Assembly: GCA_947471745.1 (NCBI GenBank)
Contig: CANJKZ010000170.1
Span: 2,444,501 to 2,508,500 of the forward strand
Direction: 5' to 3'
Source of the DNA: Closterium sp. Naga37s-1
Taxonomy: Eukaryota; Streptophyta; Zygnematophyceae; Desmidiales; Closteriaceae
DNA: 64,000 nucleotides
How positions within the stretch are numbered: position 1 is the stretch's first letter; every line of letters starts with the position of its first letter. The notes under the pieces are model-generated. The model made no database searches, was not told where the DNA came from, and saw only the letters and a list, made by a program, of their open reading frames with translations. Positions 1 through 9,374 of this stretch are shown in pieces. The position numbers were made by a program, and so were the translations under genes.

Positions 1-20
1 GGTGGTCACCAGGCGGAAGG

Positions 21-151
21 TGTCAAAATGATATAATGCTTATATTGTGTAGGCTGTAGTGGGGTAGCCTATAAGGGGTACAACCCAATTAGGGTTAGTA
101 TTTGTACCAAATTTTTGCTCAATGCATTCATTCTCGTTCAGTTTCTTGACA
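21..151 (+). repeat. 5' LTR of element A
   Basis: A 131-bp LTR from TGTCAAAATG to TTTCTTGACA. It matches the LTR at 15568-15697 along its length and is followed directly by the PBS. It contains the inverted pair GGGTACAA (76-83) and TTTGTACC (101-108) seen in other LTRs here. Confidence 0.93.
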
Positions 152-169
152 TGGTTTCAGAGCAGGTCC
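152..169 (+). other. Primer-binding site of element A
   Basis: TGGTTTCAGAGCAGGTCC follows the LTR directly. It resembles the TGGTATCAGAGC site of plant copia elements, complementary to the 3' end of initiator tRNA-Met. Confidence 0.8.
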
Positions 170-239
170 TGTTCCAAGACCGTTTTTTCCTTCAGGGCCC
201 ATCGCATAGTTCCCTGCTCATAGCGCTGCCCCACTAATC

Positions 240-767
240 GCGCTGCCCTGCCCTGCCCGACGCGCCAACCTGCTGGCCGCGTGCTGCCCTGCCCTGCCCG
301 TCACGCCGCCCTGCTGGTAGAGTGCCGCCCTCCCCTACCTATCGCGTCGCCCCGCTGGCCGCAGCGTCGCCCTGTCCTGCCCGCGCGCCGCCCTGCTTGC
401 CGCTGTGCCGCCCTGCTCTTCCTGCGCGTCGCCCTGCTCTCCCCACGCACAACATTGCTGGCAGCCACGCCGCCCTGCCCTGCCTGCGCGTCGCCCTGCC
501 CTGCCCGCGCGCCGCCCTGCTGGCCGCCGCGCCGCCCTGCCCTGCCCGCGCGCCGCCCTGCTGGCCGCCGCACCGCCCTGCCCTGCCCGCGCGCCACCCT
601 GCTGGCCGCCGCCCTGCCCTGCCATTTGCGCTGCCCTGCCCTGGCCGTGTGCCGCTCTTCCCTAGCAGTGCGCCGCCCCGCCCTGCCCTGCGCACTTCCC
701 TAGTGCTCGCGCGCCCCCCTGCATGCGTGCTGCCCTACTGGTCGCGCGCCACCCTGCTCTGCCCGCT
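240..767 (+). repeat. GC-rich tandem-repeat leader of element A
   Basis: This untranslated leader between PBS and gag consists of imperfect repeats of a CGCCGCCCTGCCCTGCCCG type unit. Several open frames cross it on both strands, but they translate only repeat sequence (Ala, Pro, Arg, Cys rich) and are not genes. Confidence 0.8.
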
Positions 768-1587
768 ATGGATTCTCTCACTGCTCTCACCTTCGATCAT
801 GAGGGCCGTCTGATCCAGTTCGATACGTGGCTCGACGACTTACAGCTGTACCTACTGAGCGATTCTAGAGACATCGTTTCGTTGTTCGATCACACGTCTG
901 GAGCCTCTCTCGCCCCTCCGCCACAGCTGACAGTGCGACTCGCTCACAGTGGCTTACCCGTGACGCTGCTGCTCGCTTAGCCGTTCGCAACCACCTGCCG
1001 TTAGCCGAACGCGCTCACTTTGGCCAACACAAGACTGCCAAAGCCCAGCACGACGCTGTAGTCGCTCGTTACTCTTCCCCTACCACTGCTGCTCTCGGCC
1101 ACCTTATACTGCCATACCTTTTTCCCGAGCTGTCAGCCTTTGCCAAAGTAGAGGACCTCATTACCCACCTTCGCAGTAGCGACAATCGCTACCGCGCTGC
1201 TCTCCCAGCCGAGTTCCTAGACAAGAACCCGCCCCCGATGTACATCACTCTCTACTTCATAGTCACCCGCCTCCCTGACTCTCTTCGCGCAGTAAGGGAC
1301 CACTTTCTCGCACTTGGCCCCACAGACCTCACTGTTGACCTGCTCGAGAGGCACCTTCTTGCAGCTGAGACTAGCATAGTTGCTGTAGGTGCTGCTCGTG
1401 GCACTCCTCGCACACCCTTCTTTGAGGGGTGTTCCCCCTCCCCCCTTTCCCCCTCCTACGCTTCTGCTGCTGCTATTGACATCCTTGGTCCTGAGGACGT
1501 CGAGGCTACTTCTCCACTTAGTGGGAAGCGCCGCAGCGGCAAGGGCAAGGGTGGCAAGAGTGGTGGCGGTGGCAGCAGGGGTGGTGG
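768..1587 (+). pseudogene. gag: Element A gag, N-terminal part (frameshifted, cut by B)
   Basis: Gag is the capsid/nucleocapsid precursor that forms the cytoplasmic particle. It starts at ATG 768 with MDSLTALTFDHEG, matching the gag starts of C (17218) and G (46426). A single-base loss near 925-935 shifts the frame, so the first frame ends at 980 and the homologous reading continues in another frame through the motif PPPMYITLYF (near 1230). A Gly-rich tail begins near 1560 and is cut at 1587 by element B; it resumes at 8875. Intact relatives carry about 270 residues before the Gly-rich tail. Confidence 0.88.
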
Positions 1588-1720
1588 TGTGAGAAAGATA
1601 GACGAAAGAATGAATGAACTAGAAATGAGATGGGTACAAATAGGAAACACATAAGTGTTGTACCCTCTAAGAGCTACCCCACTACAGCCTAAATAGACCA
1701 TAGCAGATATAAGTTTGACA
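1588..1720 (-). repeat. 3' LTR of element B
   Basis: On the plus strand it runs from TGTGAGAAAG to AAGTTTGACA. It is 133 bp long and nearly identical to the copy at 8742-8874. Confidence 0.95.
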
Positions 1721-2848
1721 CACCCCCATAGACAAAGTGGGGGAGAACAAGAGGTCACAAGAATGAGGCGCCTCTCCCAAGTCGGTCAGCAGGTAGGTGA
1801 GCCAGCGAAGCTCCTGTGCAGCCATGGCCCCAGCGTAGATCTCAGCCTCACAACTGGAGCTGAGAACAGAAGAAGAGCGGGTAGACCGCCAGGAGACAGA
1901 GCCGGAGCCAAGACTGAAGGTGTAACCCTGTGACGACCGCTGCGTAGCCAAGTCGTCAACCCAGGAGGCGTCAGCGTGACCAGTGACGACAACTCGAGCC
2001 CGTCCTCCAAGCACGAGCCCCATGCCCGATGTACTGCACAAGTATCGCAACACCCTCTTCGCAGCATCCCAGTGCACCTTTCGGTGCGTGCTGGGAGCCA
2101 CATAGCGAGCCAGAAAGTTGAGAGGGTATGCGAGGTCAGTTCGTGTGCAAGTCATCAGGTACATGAGGCAGCCCACAAGCTCTGGATATGGGCCACTCGG
2201 CTCTACGGACTCATCTGAAGGTGGAGGTGAGAGCGAGTGACCGGTAGGCAGAGGAGTGGACTGTGGCGAGGAGTACGTGAAGCCGAAGCGCTGAAGGACC
2301 TGCTGCACCATGTGTGACTGAGTCAAGGTAATGGTGCGCTGTGCTCTGTCCCGGGTGATCCGCAAGCCAAGATAGCTTGTCAGCTCACCCAAGTCTGTGC
2401 ACGTGTGTCTCTTCTGCAGCTCGGACTTCACGTGGGCGAGTGCCTCCGTGTCAGCAGTAGCAAAGACAAGGTCGTCTACGTACACAAGAACGTAGAACGG
2501 CGGCAGAGTAGCGTCAGTGCGTAGAAACACAGAAGGGTCAGCAGTGGAAGGAGCAAAACCAAGAGCAGCAAGAGTCGTCCTGAGCGTGTCGTGCCACTCA
2601 CGGGGCGCCTGGCGGAGACCGTAGACTGGCCGCCGGAGGCTCCACTGGGTACCAGGAGAAAACGACCCAGTGAAGCCAGGTGGGCGGCGCAGCCAGATCT
2701 CCTCGTGCAGGCTGCCCTGTAGGAAGGCTGTGCTGAAGTCAAGCCAGTGGAGCTCGTAGTCACGCTGAGCAGCAACGTGCAGCAGTACCCGAAGAGTGGT
2801 CATCTTCGGGGTAGGGGAGAAGGTCTGAAAGAAGTCAACTCCCTGTCG
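1682..2848 (-). CDS. pol: Element B RT and truncated RNase H
   Basis: This is the C-terminal part of the polyprotein, in the same frame as the upstream pol and separated from it by one TAG at 2849-2851. RT motifs run from RQGVDFFQTFSPTPKM through LDFSTAFLQG to the catalytic YVDDLVFATAD. RNase H follows, with HADASWVDD and CEAEIYAGAMA. At about 1768 the sequence jumps from LLTDLGEAPHS straight into the last bases of the 3' UTR and then the LTR, so about 80 residues of RNase H are missing, including the segment with the final catalytic Asp (ADIFTK in siblings). RT looks intact; RNase H should be inactive. Confidence 0.9.
   Translation of the reverse strand, partial: RQGVDFFQTFSPTPKMTTLRVLLHVAAQRDYELHWLDFSTAFLQGSLHEEIWLRRPPGFTGSFSPGTQWSLRRPVYGLRQAPREWHDTLRTTLAALGFAPSTADPSVFLRTDATLPPFYVLVYVDDLVFATADTEALAHVKSELQKRHTCTDLGELTSYLGLRITRDRAQRTITLTQSHMVQQVLQRFGFTYSSPQSTPLPTGHSLSPPPSDESVEPSGPYPELVGCLMYLMTCTRTDLAYPLNFLARYVAPSTHRKVHWDAAKRVLRYLCSTSGMGLVLGGRARVVVTGHADASWVDDLATQRSSQGYTFSLGSGSVSWRSTRSSSVLSSSCEAEIYAGAMAAQELRWLTYLLTDLGEAPHSCDLLFSPTLSMGVCQTYICYGLFRL
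1721..1730 (-). other. Polypurine tract of element B
   Basis: Read on the minus strand this is TATGGGGGTG, directly before the 3' LTR. The same sequence precedes the 3' LTRs of A, C and F, which marks it as the plus-strand primer site. Confidence 0.8.
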
Positions 2849-5800
2849 CTAACTGAAGCCACGTGCAACGTAACGCGCCTTGAAGGCAGGCGGAGAACCC
2901 GGCGGCCGCTTCACCCTGAAGATCCACATGCCACTGACGATGTTCGCCCCAGGTGGGGGAACCTCGTCTACGTAGGTGCCTGTGGACTTCCAGGAAGCCA
3001 TCTCTGCGTCCATGGCTGCCTGCCACTGAGAGGAGTAGGGACCCTCTATCGCCTCTGCGTAAGAGCGCGGGGTCGGGATGTCTAGTGCATCCGGGTCTCC
3101 CTCAGGGGCAAGCAACATGGACACGAGATGAGGTGAAGCAGCAGCAAAACACTCAAGGTCCTCCTGCCTGTCCTCAAGGGCGTCCGTGCCAAGAGCACAC
3201 TCACCCCCGACGGACGGAGGACAGACAGACACAGACGCAGACTCAGCAACAAGACTAGCGGCGTAGTCTAGGCGAGAGGCTGCAGCAAAGTCAACAAGCT
3301 CAGCAACAAGAGCAGACGTAGCAGAGAACTCAAACAGGGGGTCAGTGACAGCAGTGGCCAGAAAGCGCGTGAGAGTAGGACTAGCAGCACGAAGGGAGTC
3401 AGACTCCGGGTCCGGACCGTCAGGAAGAGAGGACGCAGGAGGAGAGGGCAGATGGACACGCTGTGGAGCAGTGGAAGGACGCAGAGTCATAGAGTGAGTG
3501 CCAGGGACAGGAGGAAGACGCGGACGCGAAACACGACTAGCGCGAACAGAACGGACAGGCGACGTAGAACGAGACGCAGGCGACACAGGACGCGACTCAG
3601 GCTCACGACGCTCCGTAAGACCTCTAGTCGGACCAGAGTAAGGAGAAGGACCAGGCAGCGGAGAGGCCTGCTGTAACTGCGACTGAGACGGGACAGGCGG
3701 TGGACTCAGGGAAGGAGGAGGAGGACCAGGAGAAGGCGGGGAGCCAAGAACCTGCTGAAGAAGTGGAACGTAGTACGGCCGCGGCCGCACAGCGCCTCCA
3801 GAAACAGCAGAGACAGAACCGGTACCCTCAGCCTCAGGGTGTCCAGTCCCAGCAGCACCTCCAGCAGCTCCTGCACCAGCAGCACCTCCAGCAGCTCCAG
3901 CACCACCAGTAGCTCCAGTAGTACCTCCAGCACCAGCAGCACCTCCAGCAGCTCCAGCACCAGCACCACCTCCAGCAGTACCAGCACCTCCAGCAGCTCC
4001 AGCAGCTCCAGCACCAGCAGCACCTCCAGCAGCTCCAGCACCAGCAGCACCTCCAGCAGCTCCAGCACCAGCACCACCTCTAGCAGCGCCAGCACCTCCA
4101 GCAGCTCCTGCACCAGCAGCACCCCCAGCAGCAACCCGACAGCGCCGAGAGTACCACTCACGAAGCCGCTGTGGAGAGAGGGGCTCCCGCCGCGACGGGA
4201 CACCTAGAGCACCTCCAGACTCAACACGCGCAGGCTCAGCACCTCCAGACACAGTACCCTCAGGCGCCGCACCCCCAGGCTCAGCACGCCCAGTCTCAGC
4301 ACCCCCAGACTCAGCACCCCCAGTCTCAGCACCCCCAGTCCCCGCACCCGCAGGGTCAGCACCCCTAGCAGCACCTGAGTCGACAGCTACCTCGATCGGC
4401 TCGGCAGGGTCTACCTGGGACACACCTGAGGGGGCAGGACCCTGGGGGGGGAGGGGGTCTACCGGAGGAGTACCTGGGGCAAGGAAGAGCGGCGGGGGAG
4501 GGGGAGAGGCAGTGCGGTAGGGAAAGAGACGGTAGTACGACACCGACTCGTCAAACGTGACGTCCTGAGAGGACAGAACACGACGCGAGGTGGGGTGGTA
4601 GAACTGCCACCCGGGTGCGTCAGGAGGGAAGCCAAGGAAGACACAGGGAACGGCACGGGAGGACAGCTTGTCCGCTGTAGTATCGCGGACAAAAGCTCGA
4701 GATCCCCAGACACGGAACGCGGACGCATCGCCAACCTTCCCCGTCCACCGCAGAGTAGGTGTGGTCTCCGGCAAGGAGACACGAGGCTGAAGGTTGATCT
4801 GATGCGCAGCGTACTGAACCGCGAACGGCCACAGAAAGTGGGGAGCAGCCGCATGGATCATGGACGTACGAGCGACATCCATGACCATGCCAATGCGGCG
4901 CTCAGCAATCCCATTTTGCTGCGGGGAGGCCGGAAGCGTGAACGTCTGGCGGATGCCCTCCAAACGACAGAAGGCTCTCAGGAGGTCGGAGGAAAACTCC
5001 CCGCCTCTGTCTGAGTGCAGACGCAGAACAGGAAGGTCGGAGTCGAAACTCTCACTAAGCTGGCGACGAGCACCGCGGATCCAGTCGATCAACACCTCAG
5101 TGACCTCACCCTTGCTGCGCAAGGGGAAGACTGTGGTGTAACGCGAGTAGTCGTCAACGACCAGCAGGAAGTAACGCTCGTGACCCTGTCCACGAACGCG
5201 GGCTGGGCCCCACACGTCCATGTGAAGAGTCTGCAGAGGGGCCTCAGTCGGAGGAAACGAGGAGGAGTGAGGAGCGGCGCGCTGCCGGCCCTCGACACAA
5301 GGAACATAGGTGGGGGCAGGCCCCGGAGGAAGGGGAGGGAGGGACCTGGGGAGTCCAGAGACAAGAGCACGGGAGGCCATACCTCGAAGACGAGGCAGGG
5401 AGGGGTGACCAAGGCGGTGGTGCCAGAGGAGAGTCTCGTGCGCCAGAGGACGACACGAGCAGGGGGCAGACGCAGGACTAGACCTGGACGCAGCAGCAAA
5501 CACCTGACCGGACGCAGCTACCTGACCAGACGCAGGGACCGGAGGAGGCGCAGTAGTCAGTGTGTACAGACTCGACCCTGGCCGACGGGTGAACGTGGCC
5601 AGGTGGCGGCCCGTCCAAGAGCAAGTGCAGTGGGTCACACGCTGACCTCCAGGGGTGAACTGGTCAACCCACGCGTCCTGGAGGTCAGCTCCACTCACCA
5701 AGTTCGTAGAGAACGAGGGGAGGTGGAGTCCCGACAGCAAGCCCGACGGGGCCGCAGGACATGGTAGAACCGTGGAGGAGTGTGCAAGGACTGGGCCCCC

Positions 5801-6331
5801 GGAGGGGTCAGCAAGGGAGACCGCAACAGGCCGACGGAGCGGCGTGAGCGTGGTGCTGTCTCTAAAGAAAGAGCGCGAAGCACCAGAGTCAAGTGTGAAG
5901 GTGTGAAAGGACTCAGTAGGTGCAGTACCAGAGGGAGGAGACGTACCAGCACCTGGAGCAGCAGACGCACTAGCACCTAGGGCAGCAGCCGCACTAGCAC
6001 CTAGAGCAGCAGCCACAGTGCCCGGGTCGGGCGGGACACGCAGGTAACACTCACCCTCAGTAATATCAGCAAGAGCATACATGGCAGCAAGGATAGCATC
6101 AAAGTCTAGATCAAAGATAGGCACATTCTGTAGAAGCAGATCATGCCAACGAGGAAGCTCAACAGCGTCAAGAAACTGGGTACGCCAAGCGTCAGTCAGG
6201 CGGCCGAAGCAGCGCTGCGTGGTGTGTGGGAGACCACACACCTCCCCACTACGAGTGCCTGTGCGAAGAACGTACGCGTAGGGACCTGCACCCCCAGACC
6301 TCCCACGCCCAGCGTACCACTCACGAAGCTG
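2849..6331 (-). CDS. pol: Element B zinc-knuckle region, protease, integrase and IN-RT linker
   Basis: The frame is open for about 1160 codons after the TAG that ends the gag frame. In order, counting from the Met at 6241: an atypical zinc knuckle (VCGLPHTTQRC), aspartic protease (LDSGASRSFF, about residue 118), the pre-integrase HHCC region (WHHRLGHPS, about 270), and the integrase core with Asp in DVWGPA (about 341), Asp in HSDRGGEF (about 410) and Glu in QQNGIAERR (about 446). A Pro-rich stretch and a long Gly/Ala linker follow, then the start of RT to KARYVARGFS before a TAG. The usual CLPC of the HHCC region reads YVPC here, so one zinc ligand is lost and integrase may be impaired. Confidence 0.92.
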   Translation of the reverse strand, partial: QLREWYAGRGRSGGAGPYAYVLRTGTRSGEVCGLPHTTQRCFGRLTDAWRTQFLDAVELPRWHDLLLQNVPIFDLDFDAILAAMYALADITEGECYLRVPPDPGTVAAALGASAAAALGASASAAPGAGTSPPSGTAPTESFHTFTLDSGASRSFFRDSTTLTPLRRPVAVSLADPSGGPVLAHSSTVLPCPAAPSGLLSGLHLPSFSTNLVSGADLQDAWVDQFTPGGQRVTHCTCSWTGRHLATFTRRPGSSLYTLTTAPPPVPASGQVAASGQVFAAASRSSPASAPCSCRPLAHETLLWHHRLGHPSLPRLRGMASRALVSGLPRSLPPLPPGPAPTYVPCVEGRQRAAPHSSSFPPTEAPLQTLHMDVWGPARVRGQGHERYFLLVVDDYSRYTTVFPLRSKGEVTEVLIDWIRGARRQLSESFDSDLPVLRLHSDRGGEFSSDLLRAFCRLEGIRQTFTLPASPQQNGIAERRIGMVMDVARTSMIHAAAPHFLWPFAVQYAAHQINLQPRVSLPETTPTLRWTGKVGDASAFRVWGSRAFVRDTTADKLSSRAVPCVFLGFPPDAPGWQFYHPTSRRVLSSQDVTFDESVSYYRLFPYRTASPPPPPLFLAPGTPPVDPLPPQGPAPSGVSQVDPAEPIEVAVDSGAARGADPAGAGTGGAETGGAESGGAETGRAEPGGAAPEGTVSGGAEPARVESGGALGVPSRREPLSPQRLREWYSRRCRVAAGGAAGAGAAGGAGAARGGAGAGAAGGAAGAGAAGGAAGAGAAGAAGGAGTAGGGAGAGAAGGAAGAGGTTGATGGAGAAGGAAGAGAAGGAAGTGHPEAEGTGSVSAVSGGAVRPRPYYVPLLQQVLGSPPSPGPPPPSLSPPPVPSQSQLQQASPLPGPSPYSGPTRGLTERREPESRPVSPASRSTSPVRSVRASRVSRPRLPPVPGTHSMTLRPSTAPQRVHLPSPPASSLPDGPDPESDSLRAASPTLTRFLATAVTDPLFEFSATSALVAELVDFAAASRLDYAASLVAESASVSVCPPSVGGECALGTDALEDRQEDLECFAAASPHLVSMLLAPEGDPDALDIPTPRSYAEAIEGPYSSQWQAAMDAEMASWKSTGTYVDEVPPPGANIVSGMWIFRVKRPPGSPPAFKARYVARGFS
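3845..4380 (-). repeat. Gly/Ala-rich coding minisatellite in the IN-RT linker of B
   Basis: Two in-frame coding repeats lie side by side. Positions 3845-4140 encode GAAGAGAAGG-type sequence from a GGTGCTGGAGCTGCT-like unit. Positions 4205-4380 encode GGAES/GGAET-type pentapeptides. Equivalent tracts of other lengths occur in A, C, F, G, I, L and Z. All opposite-strand frames stay open across it, which produces false Leu-rich or Ser/Thr-rich ORFs. Confidence 0.88.
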
Positions 6332-7369
6332 CTAAACAGACGGGGTCTCAAGGGTGCGCAGCTGCTGCTGACGCTGGCCGCCACCAAGGCCTCCACGCTG
6401 CGTGGCTGCACCGCGACCAGCACCACATCCTCCGCTACCTCCACCACCGCTGCCGCCGCCTCCACCGCCTCCGCCACCGCCTCCACGGCCTCCACCGCCG
6501 CCACCGACGCCCCCACCCCCACCCCCACCCCCACCTCCACCTCCTCCACCGCTTCCTCCACCGCCCCCTCCACCACCCTTGCTTCCCTTGCCCTTGCCAG
6601 TGCGGCGTCGCCCACTAGGGGCAGACGCAGCGCCGACCTCCTCAGTGCCAACGAGGTCGACAGCAGCAGCAGAGGCAACAGAGGGGAGAAGGGGGACAGG
6701 GGAACACCCCTCAAAGAAGGGGGTGCGACGGTCGCCGCGAGAAGCCCCAACAGCTAAGATACTCTTCTCAGCTGCAGCTAGGCGCTCCTCTAGCAAGTCG
6801 ACAGTCAGCTCGGTAGGGCAAAGGGAGAGAAAGTGATCCCTGACTGAGGAGAGAGAGTCAGGGAGGCGGGTGACTAGGTAGTAAAGGGTGATGTACCTGG
6901 GGGGGGAGTTCGTGGAAAGAAACTCAGTGGGAAGGGCAGCGCGGTAGCGAGCGTCACTAGTGCGGAGGTGAGCAACTAGGTCAGCAACTGTGGCAAAGGC
7001 GGCAAGGTCAGGAAAAAGGTACGGCAGCATGAGGCGGCTGAGGGCAGCAGTGGTAGGGGAGGAGTAGCGTGCAACTACAGAGTCGTACAGAGCCCTAGCA
7101 CTCTTGTACTGACTAAAGTGCGCGCGCTCAGTAGACGGCAGGTGATTGCGCACAGCAAGACGAGCAGCAGCATCGCGCGTGAGCCACTGCGAGCGAACAG
7201 TACTGTCAGCATCAGTAGTAGGGGCAGTAGAGGCGCCAGACGTGAGATCGAACAGTGAGAGACCATCCTTGCTATCGCACTGCAGGAAAAGCTGCAGATC
7301 ATCTAGCCAGACCTCAAAGTCAACAGCTCGACCCTCAGCATCAAAGGTAAGAACATTGAGACTAGCCAT
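6332..7369 (-). CDS. gag: Element B gag
   Basis: A 345-residue frame starts at MASLNVLTFDAEGRAVDF, the family's conserved gag start, and continues through PPRYITLYYLVTRLPD and a cleavage-like segment ending TPFFEGCSP. A Gly tract of about 70 residues and a basic GAGRGAATQRGG stretch follow. It stops at TAG 6332-6334, and the protease frame continues in the same phase right after that stop. Sibling copies have CAG there (PQQLREW). This is therefore either a mutated Gln codon in a single gag-pol frame or a stop separating Gag from Pol; comparison with siblings favours the first. Confidence 0.92.
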   Translation of the reverse strand: MASLNVLTFDAEGRAVDFEVWLDDLQLFLQCDSKDGLSLFDLTSGASTAPTTDADSTVRSQWLTRDAAARLAVRNHLPSTERAHFSQYKSARALYDSVVARYSSPTTAALSRLMLPYLFPDLAAFATVADLVAHLRTSDARYRAALPTEFLSTNSPPRYITLYYLVTRLPDSLSSVRDHFLSLCPTELTVDLLEERLAAAEKSILAVGASRGDRRTPFFEGCSPVPLLPSVASAAAVDLVGTEEVGAASAPSGRRRTGKGKGSKGGGGGGGGSGGGGGGGGGGGGGGVGGGGGGRGGGGGGGGGGGSGGGGSGGCGAGRGAATQRGGLGGGQRQQQLRTLETPSV

Positions 7370-7399
7370 GACAGGAGCAGCAGTAGGCTAGCAGCAGCA

Positions 7400-8721
7400 G
7401 CAGTGCAACTCGGCAGGGCAGGCTAGGCAGGGCGGCGCGGCTCGGCAGCGCGGCGCTCTTACCAGTGACAAGGCAGGGGTAGGGCCGGGGCAGGGCGGAG
7501 GCAGAGCCGGGGCAGGGCCGGGGCAGGGGGGGCAGGGCCGGGGCAGGGCCGGGGCAGGGCCGGGGCAGGGCCGGGGCAGGGGGCAGGGCCGGGGCAGGGC
7601 CGAGGCAGGATGCAGGGCCGGGGCAGGGGCAGGGCCGAGGCAGAGCCGGGGCAGGGCCGGGGCAGGGCAGAGGTAGGATGCAGGGCCGGGGCAGGGCCGG
7701 GGCAGGGCCGGGGCAGGGCCGGGGCAGGGCCAGGGCAGGGCCGGGGCAGGATGCAGGGCCGGGGCAGGGCCGGGGCAGGATGCAGGGCCGGGGCAGGGCC
7801 GGGGCAGGGCCGGGGCAGGGCCTGGGCAGGGCCGGGGCAGGGCCGGGGCGAGGTCGCGACAGGGCCGGGCCGCGGCAGTGCAGGAGCAGGGCCGGGGCAG
7901 GGCGGAGACAGGGTCGGGGCGAGGGCCGGGGCAGAGCTGCGACAGAGCCGCAGTAGGGCCGGCTGGGCCTGAAGGGGGGCCTTTAACGGGGCCTGACGGG
8001 GCCGTGCGGAGCCTCTAACGGGGCCTGACGGGGCCGACGGGGCCTCTAACGGGGCCTGACGGGGCCTACGGGGCCTTAAACGGGGCCAAACGGGGCCTGA
8101 CGGGGCCTCACGGGGCCTCTAACGGGGCCTGGCGGGGCCGTACGGGGCCTCTAACGGGGCCTGACGGGGCCTTACGGGGCCTCTAACGGGGCCGGAAGGG
8201 GCCTTACGGGGCCTTAAACGGGGCCAAACGGGGCCTGACGGGGCCTTACGGGGCCTCTAACGGGGCCGTACGGGGCCTCTAACGGGGCCTGACGGGGCCT
8301 TACGAGGTCTCTAACGGGGCCGAAAGGGGCCTTACGGGGCCTTAAACGGGGCCAAACGGGGCCTGACGGGGCCTTACGGGGCCTCTAACGGGGCCTGACG
8401 GGGCCGTACGGGGCCTCTAACGGGGCCTGACGGGGCCGTACGAGGCCTCTAACGGGGCCGAAAGGGGCCTTACGGGGCCTTAAACGGGGCCAAACGGGGC
8501 CTGACGGGGCCTTACGGGGCCTGACGGGACCTTAAGGGGCCTCTAACGGGGCCTTACGGGGCCTTACGGGGCATAACGGGGCCTTACGGGGCCTTACGTG
8601 GCGGGCGCTAGCTCTGAGGGCAGGCGCGGGGGCCGCGACGGGCCTCGAAGGGAAAGCGCGACGCGCGCGTCAAGTAGGCAGTAAAAATTTTAGTGGTGGG
8701 CCCTTTAAAAAAAAAAAAATC
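7400..8721 (-). repeat. Tandem-repeat leader of element B
   Basis: The leader holds two arrays. Positions 7480-7970 are built of GGGGCAGGGCC units with interspersed GATGCAG. Positions 7975-8610 are built of ACGGGGCCTT/GACGGGGCC units, with longer repeats containing TTAAACGGGGCC. The G-rich strand is the plus strand, so the B transcript is C-rich here. The frames at 7610-7972 and 7678-7956 are translations of this array, not genes. A short (A)13 run lies at 8707-8719. Confidence 0.88.
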
Positions 8722-8741
8722 TCGAAACTAGCTCTATACCA
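8722..8741 (-). other. Primer-binding site of element B
   Basis: On the minus strand TGGTATAGAGCTAGTTTC follows the LTR directly, close to the TGGTATCAGAGC copia site with one base missing. Confidence 0.75.
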
Positions 8742-8874
8742 TGTGAGAAAGATAGACGAAAGAATGAATGAACTAGAAATGAGATGGGTACAAATAGGAA
8801 ACACATAAGTGTTGTACCCTCTAAGAGCTACCCCACTACATCCTAAATAGACCATAGCAGATATAAGTTTGACA
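8742..8874 (-). repeat. 5' LTR of element B
   Basis: It is 133 bp and pairs with 1588-1720, with one visible substitution (ACATCC here, ACAGCC there). It carries GGGTACAA at 8786-8793 and TTGTACCC at 8812-8819. The gag of A resumes at 8875. Confidence 0.95.
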
Positions 8875-9374
8875 GGTGGTGGTGGAGGCGATGGAGGCGG
8901 TGGAGGCGGTGGAGGTGGCGGAGGTGGCGGTGGGAGTGGTGGCGGGAGTGGGGGCTTCGGTGGCGGCGGTGGTGGCAGCGGTGGGAGTGGTGGTGGCGGT
9001 GGTGGCGGCAGTGGGAGTGGTGGCGGCGGCAGTGGTGGCGGTCGGGGTGGAGCTGTTAAGAGGGGAGGTTCTGGCGGTGGCCAGAGGCAGCAGCAGCAGC
9101 GTCGGAGCGAGACCCCTACGCCCCAGCAGCTTTGTGAGTGGTTTGCTCAGCGTGGGGCGTTTGGCGGTAGTGTTCGCTGCCCGTATGTCATTCGCATAGG
9201 TGACCACACTGGTCAGGCATGCGGGAAGTTTCACACACAACACCGCTGCTTCTCCCGTTTCACGACGCTTGGCGCGCAGAGTTTGGCGACGAGGCTGAGC
9301 GCCCCTGCTAGCTAGAGCTGCTTAGGTCTAGTGTTGATATCTTTGCAATTGACTATGATGCTATCCTTGCTGCC
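8875..9374 (+). pseudogene. gag: Element A gag, C-terminal part
   Basis: The Gly-rich tail cut at 1587 continues here after the GGTGG duplication, then PQQLCEWFAQRG and the atypical knuckle CPYVIRIGDH...QACGKFHTQHRC. A one-base loss near 9258 shifts the frame, and the true frame later carries a TAG at 9309-9311 where siblings have Trp. The knuckle spacing (a Cys far upstream, then C-x3-H-x4-C) differs from the canonical CX2CX4HX4C but is shared by the family. Confidence 0.87.

Larger units (their letters stand above)
1588..8874 (-). mobile_element. Element B: young, near-complete Ty1/copia nested in the gag of A
   Basis: Two 133-bp LTRs (1588-1720 and 8742-8874) differ at one position that I can see (near 1684 and 8841), so the insertion is recent. 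GGTGG flanks it at 1583-1587 and 8875-8879. Read on the minus strand it has PBS, repeat leader, gag, protease, integrase, linker, RT and part of RNase H. The frame is continuous from 7369 to the end of the pol remnant except for two in-frame TAGs, both where sibling copies have CAG. The RNase H C-terminus and most of the 3' UTR are deleted, so it could only move with proteins from another copy. Confidence 0.95.

Noticed and set aside
84..100. TTAGGGTTAG in the LTRs as interstitial telomere repeat
   Set aside because: Only one and a half units occur, at the same LTR position in each copy; they form part of the inner AACCC...GGGTT stem rather than a telomeric array.
281..813. Several overlapping open frames on both strands (Ala/Pro/Arg/Cys rich)
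   Set aside because: They translate the GC-rich leader repeat of A in every frame; no domain or start context supports a gene.
3706..4207. Leu/Val-rich and Ser/Thr-rich frames inside B
   Set aside because: They are alternative readings of the Gly/Ala coding repeat; the 2849-6331 frame aligns with the family.
7480..8610. Regular short repeats resembling a CRISPR array or satellite
   Set aside because: There are no constant repeats with unique spacers; units are 9-25 bp and contiguous. They lie between the gag and PBS of B, so they are its leader.
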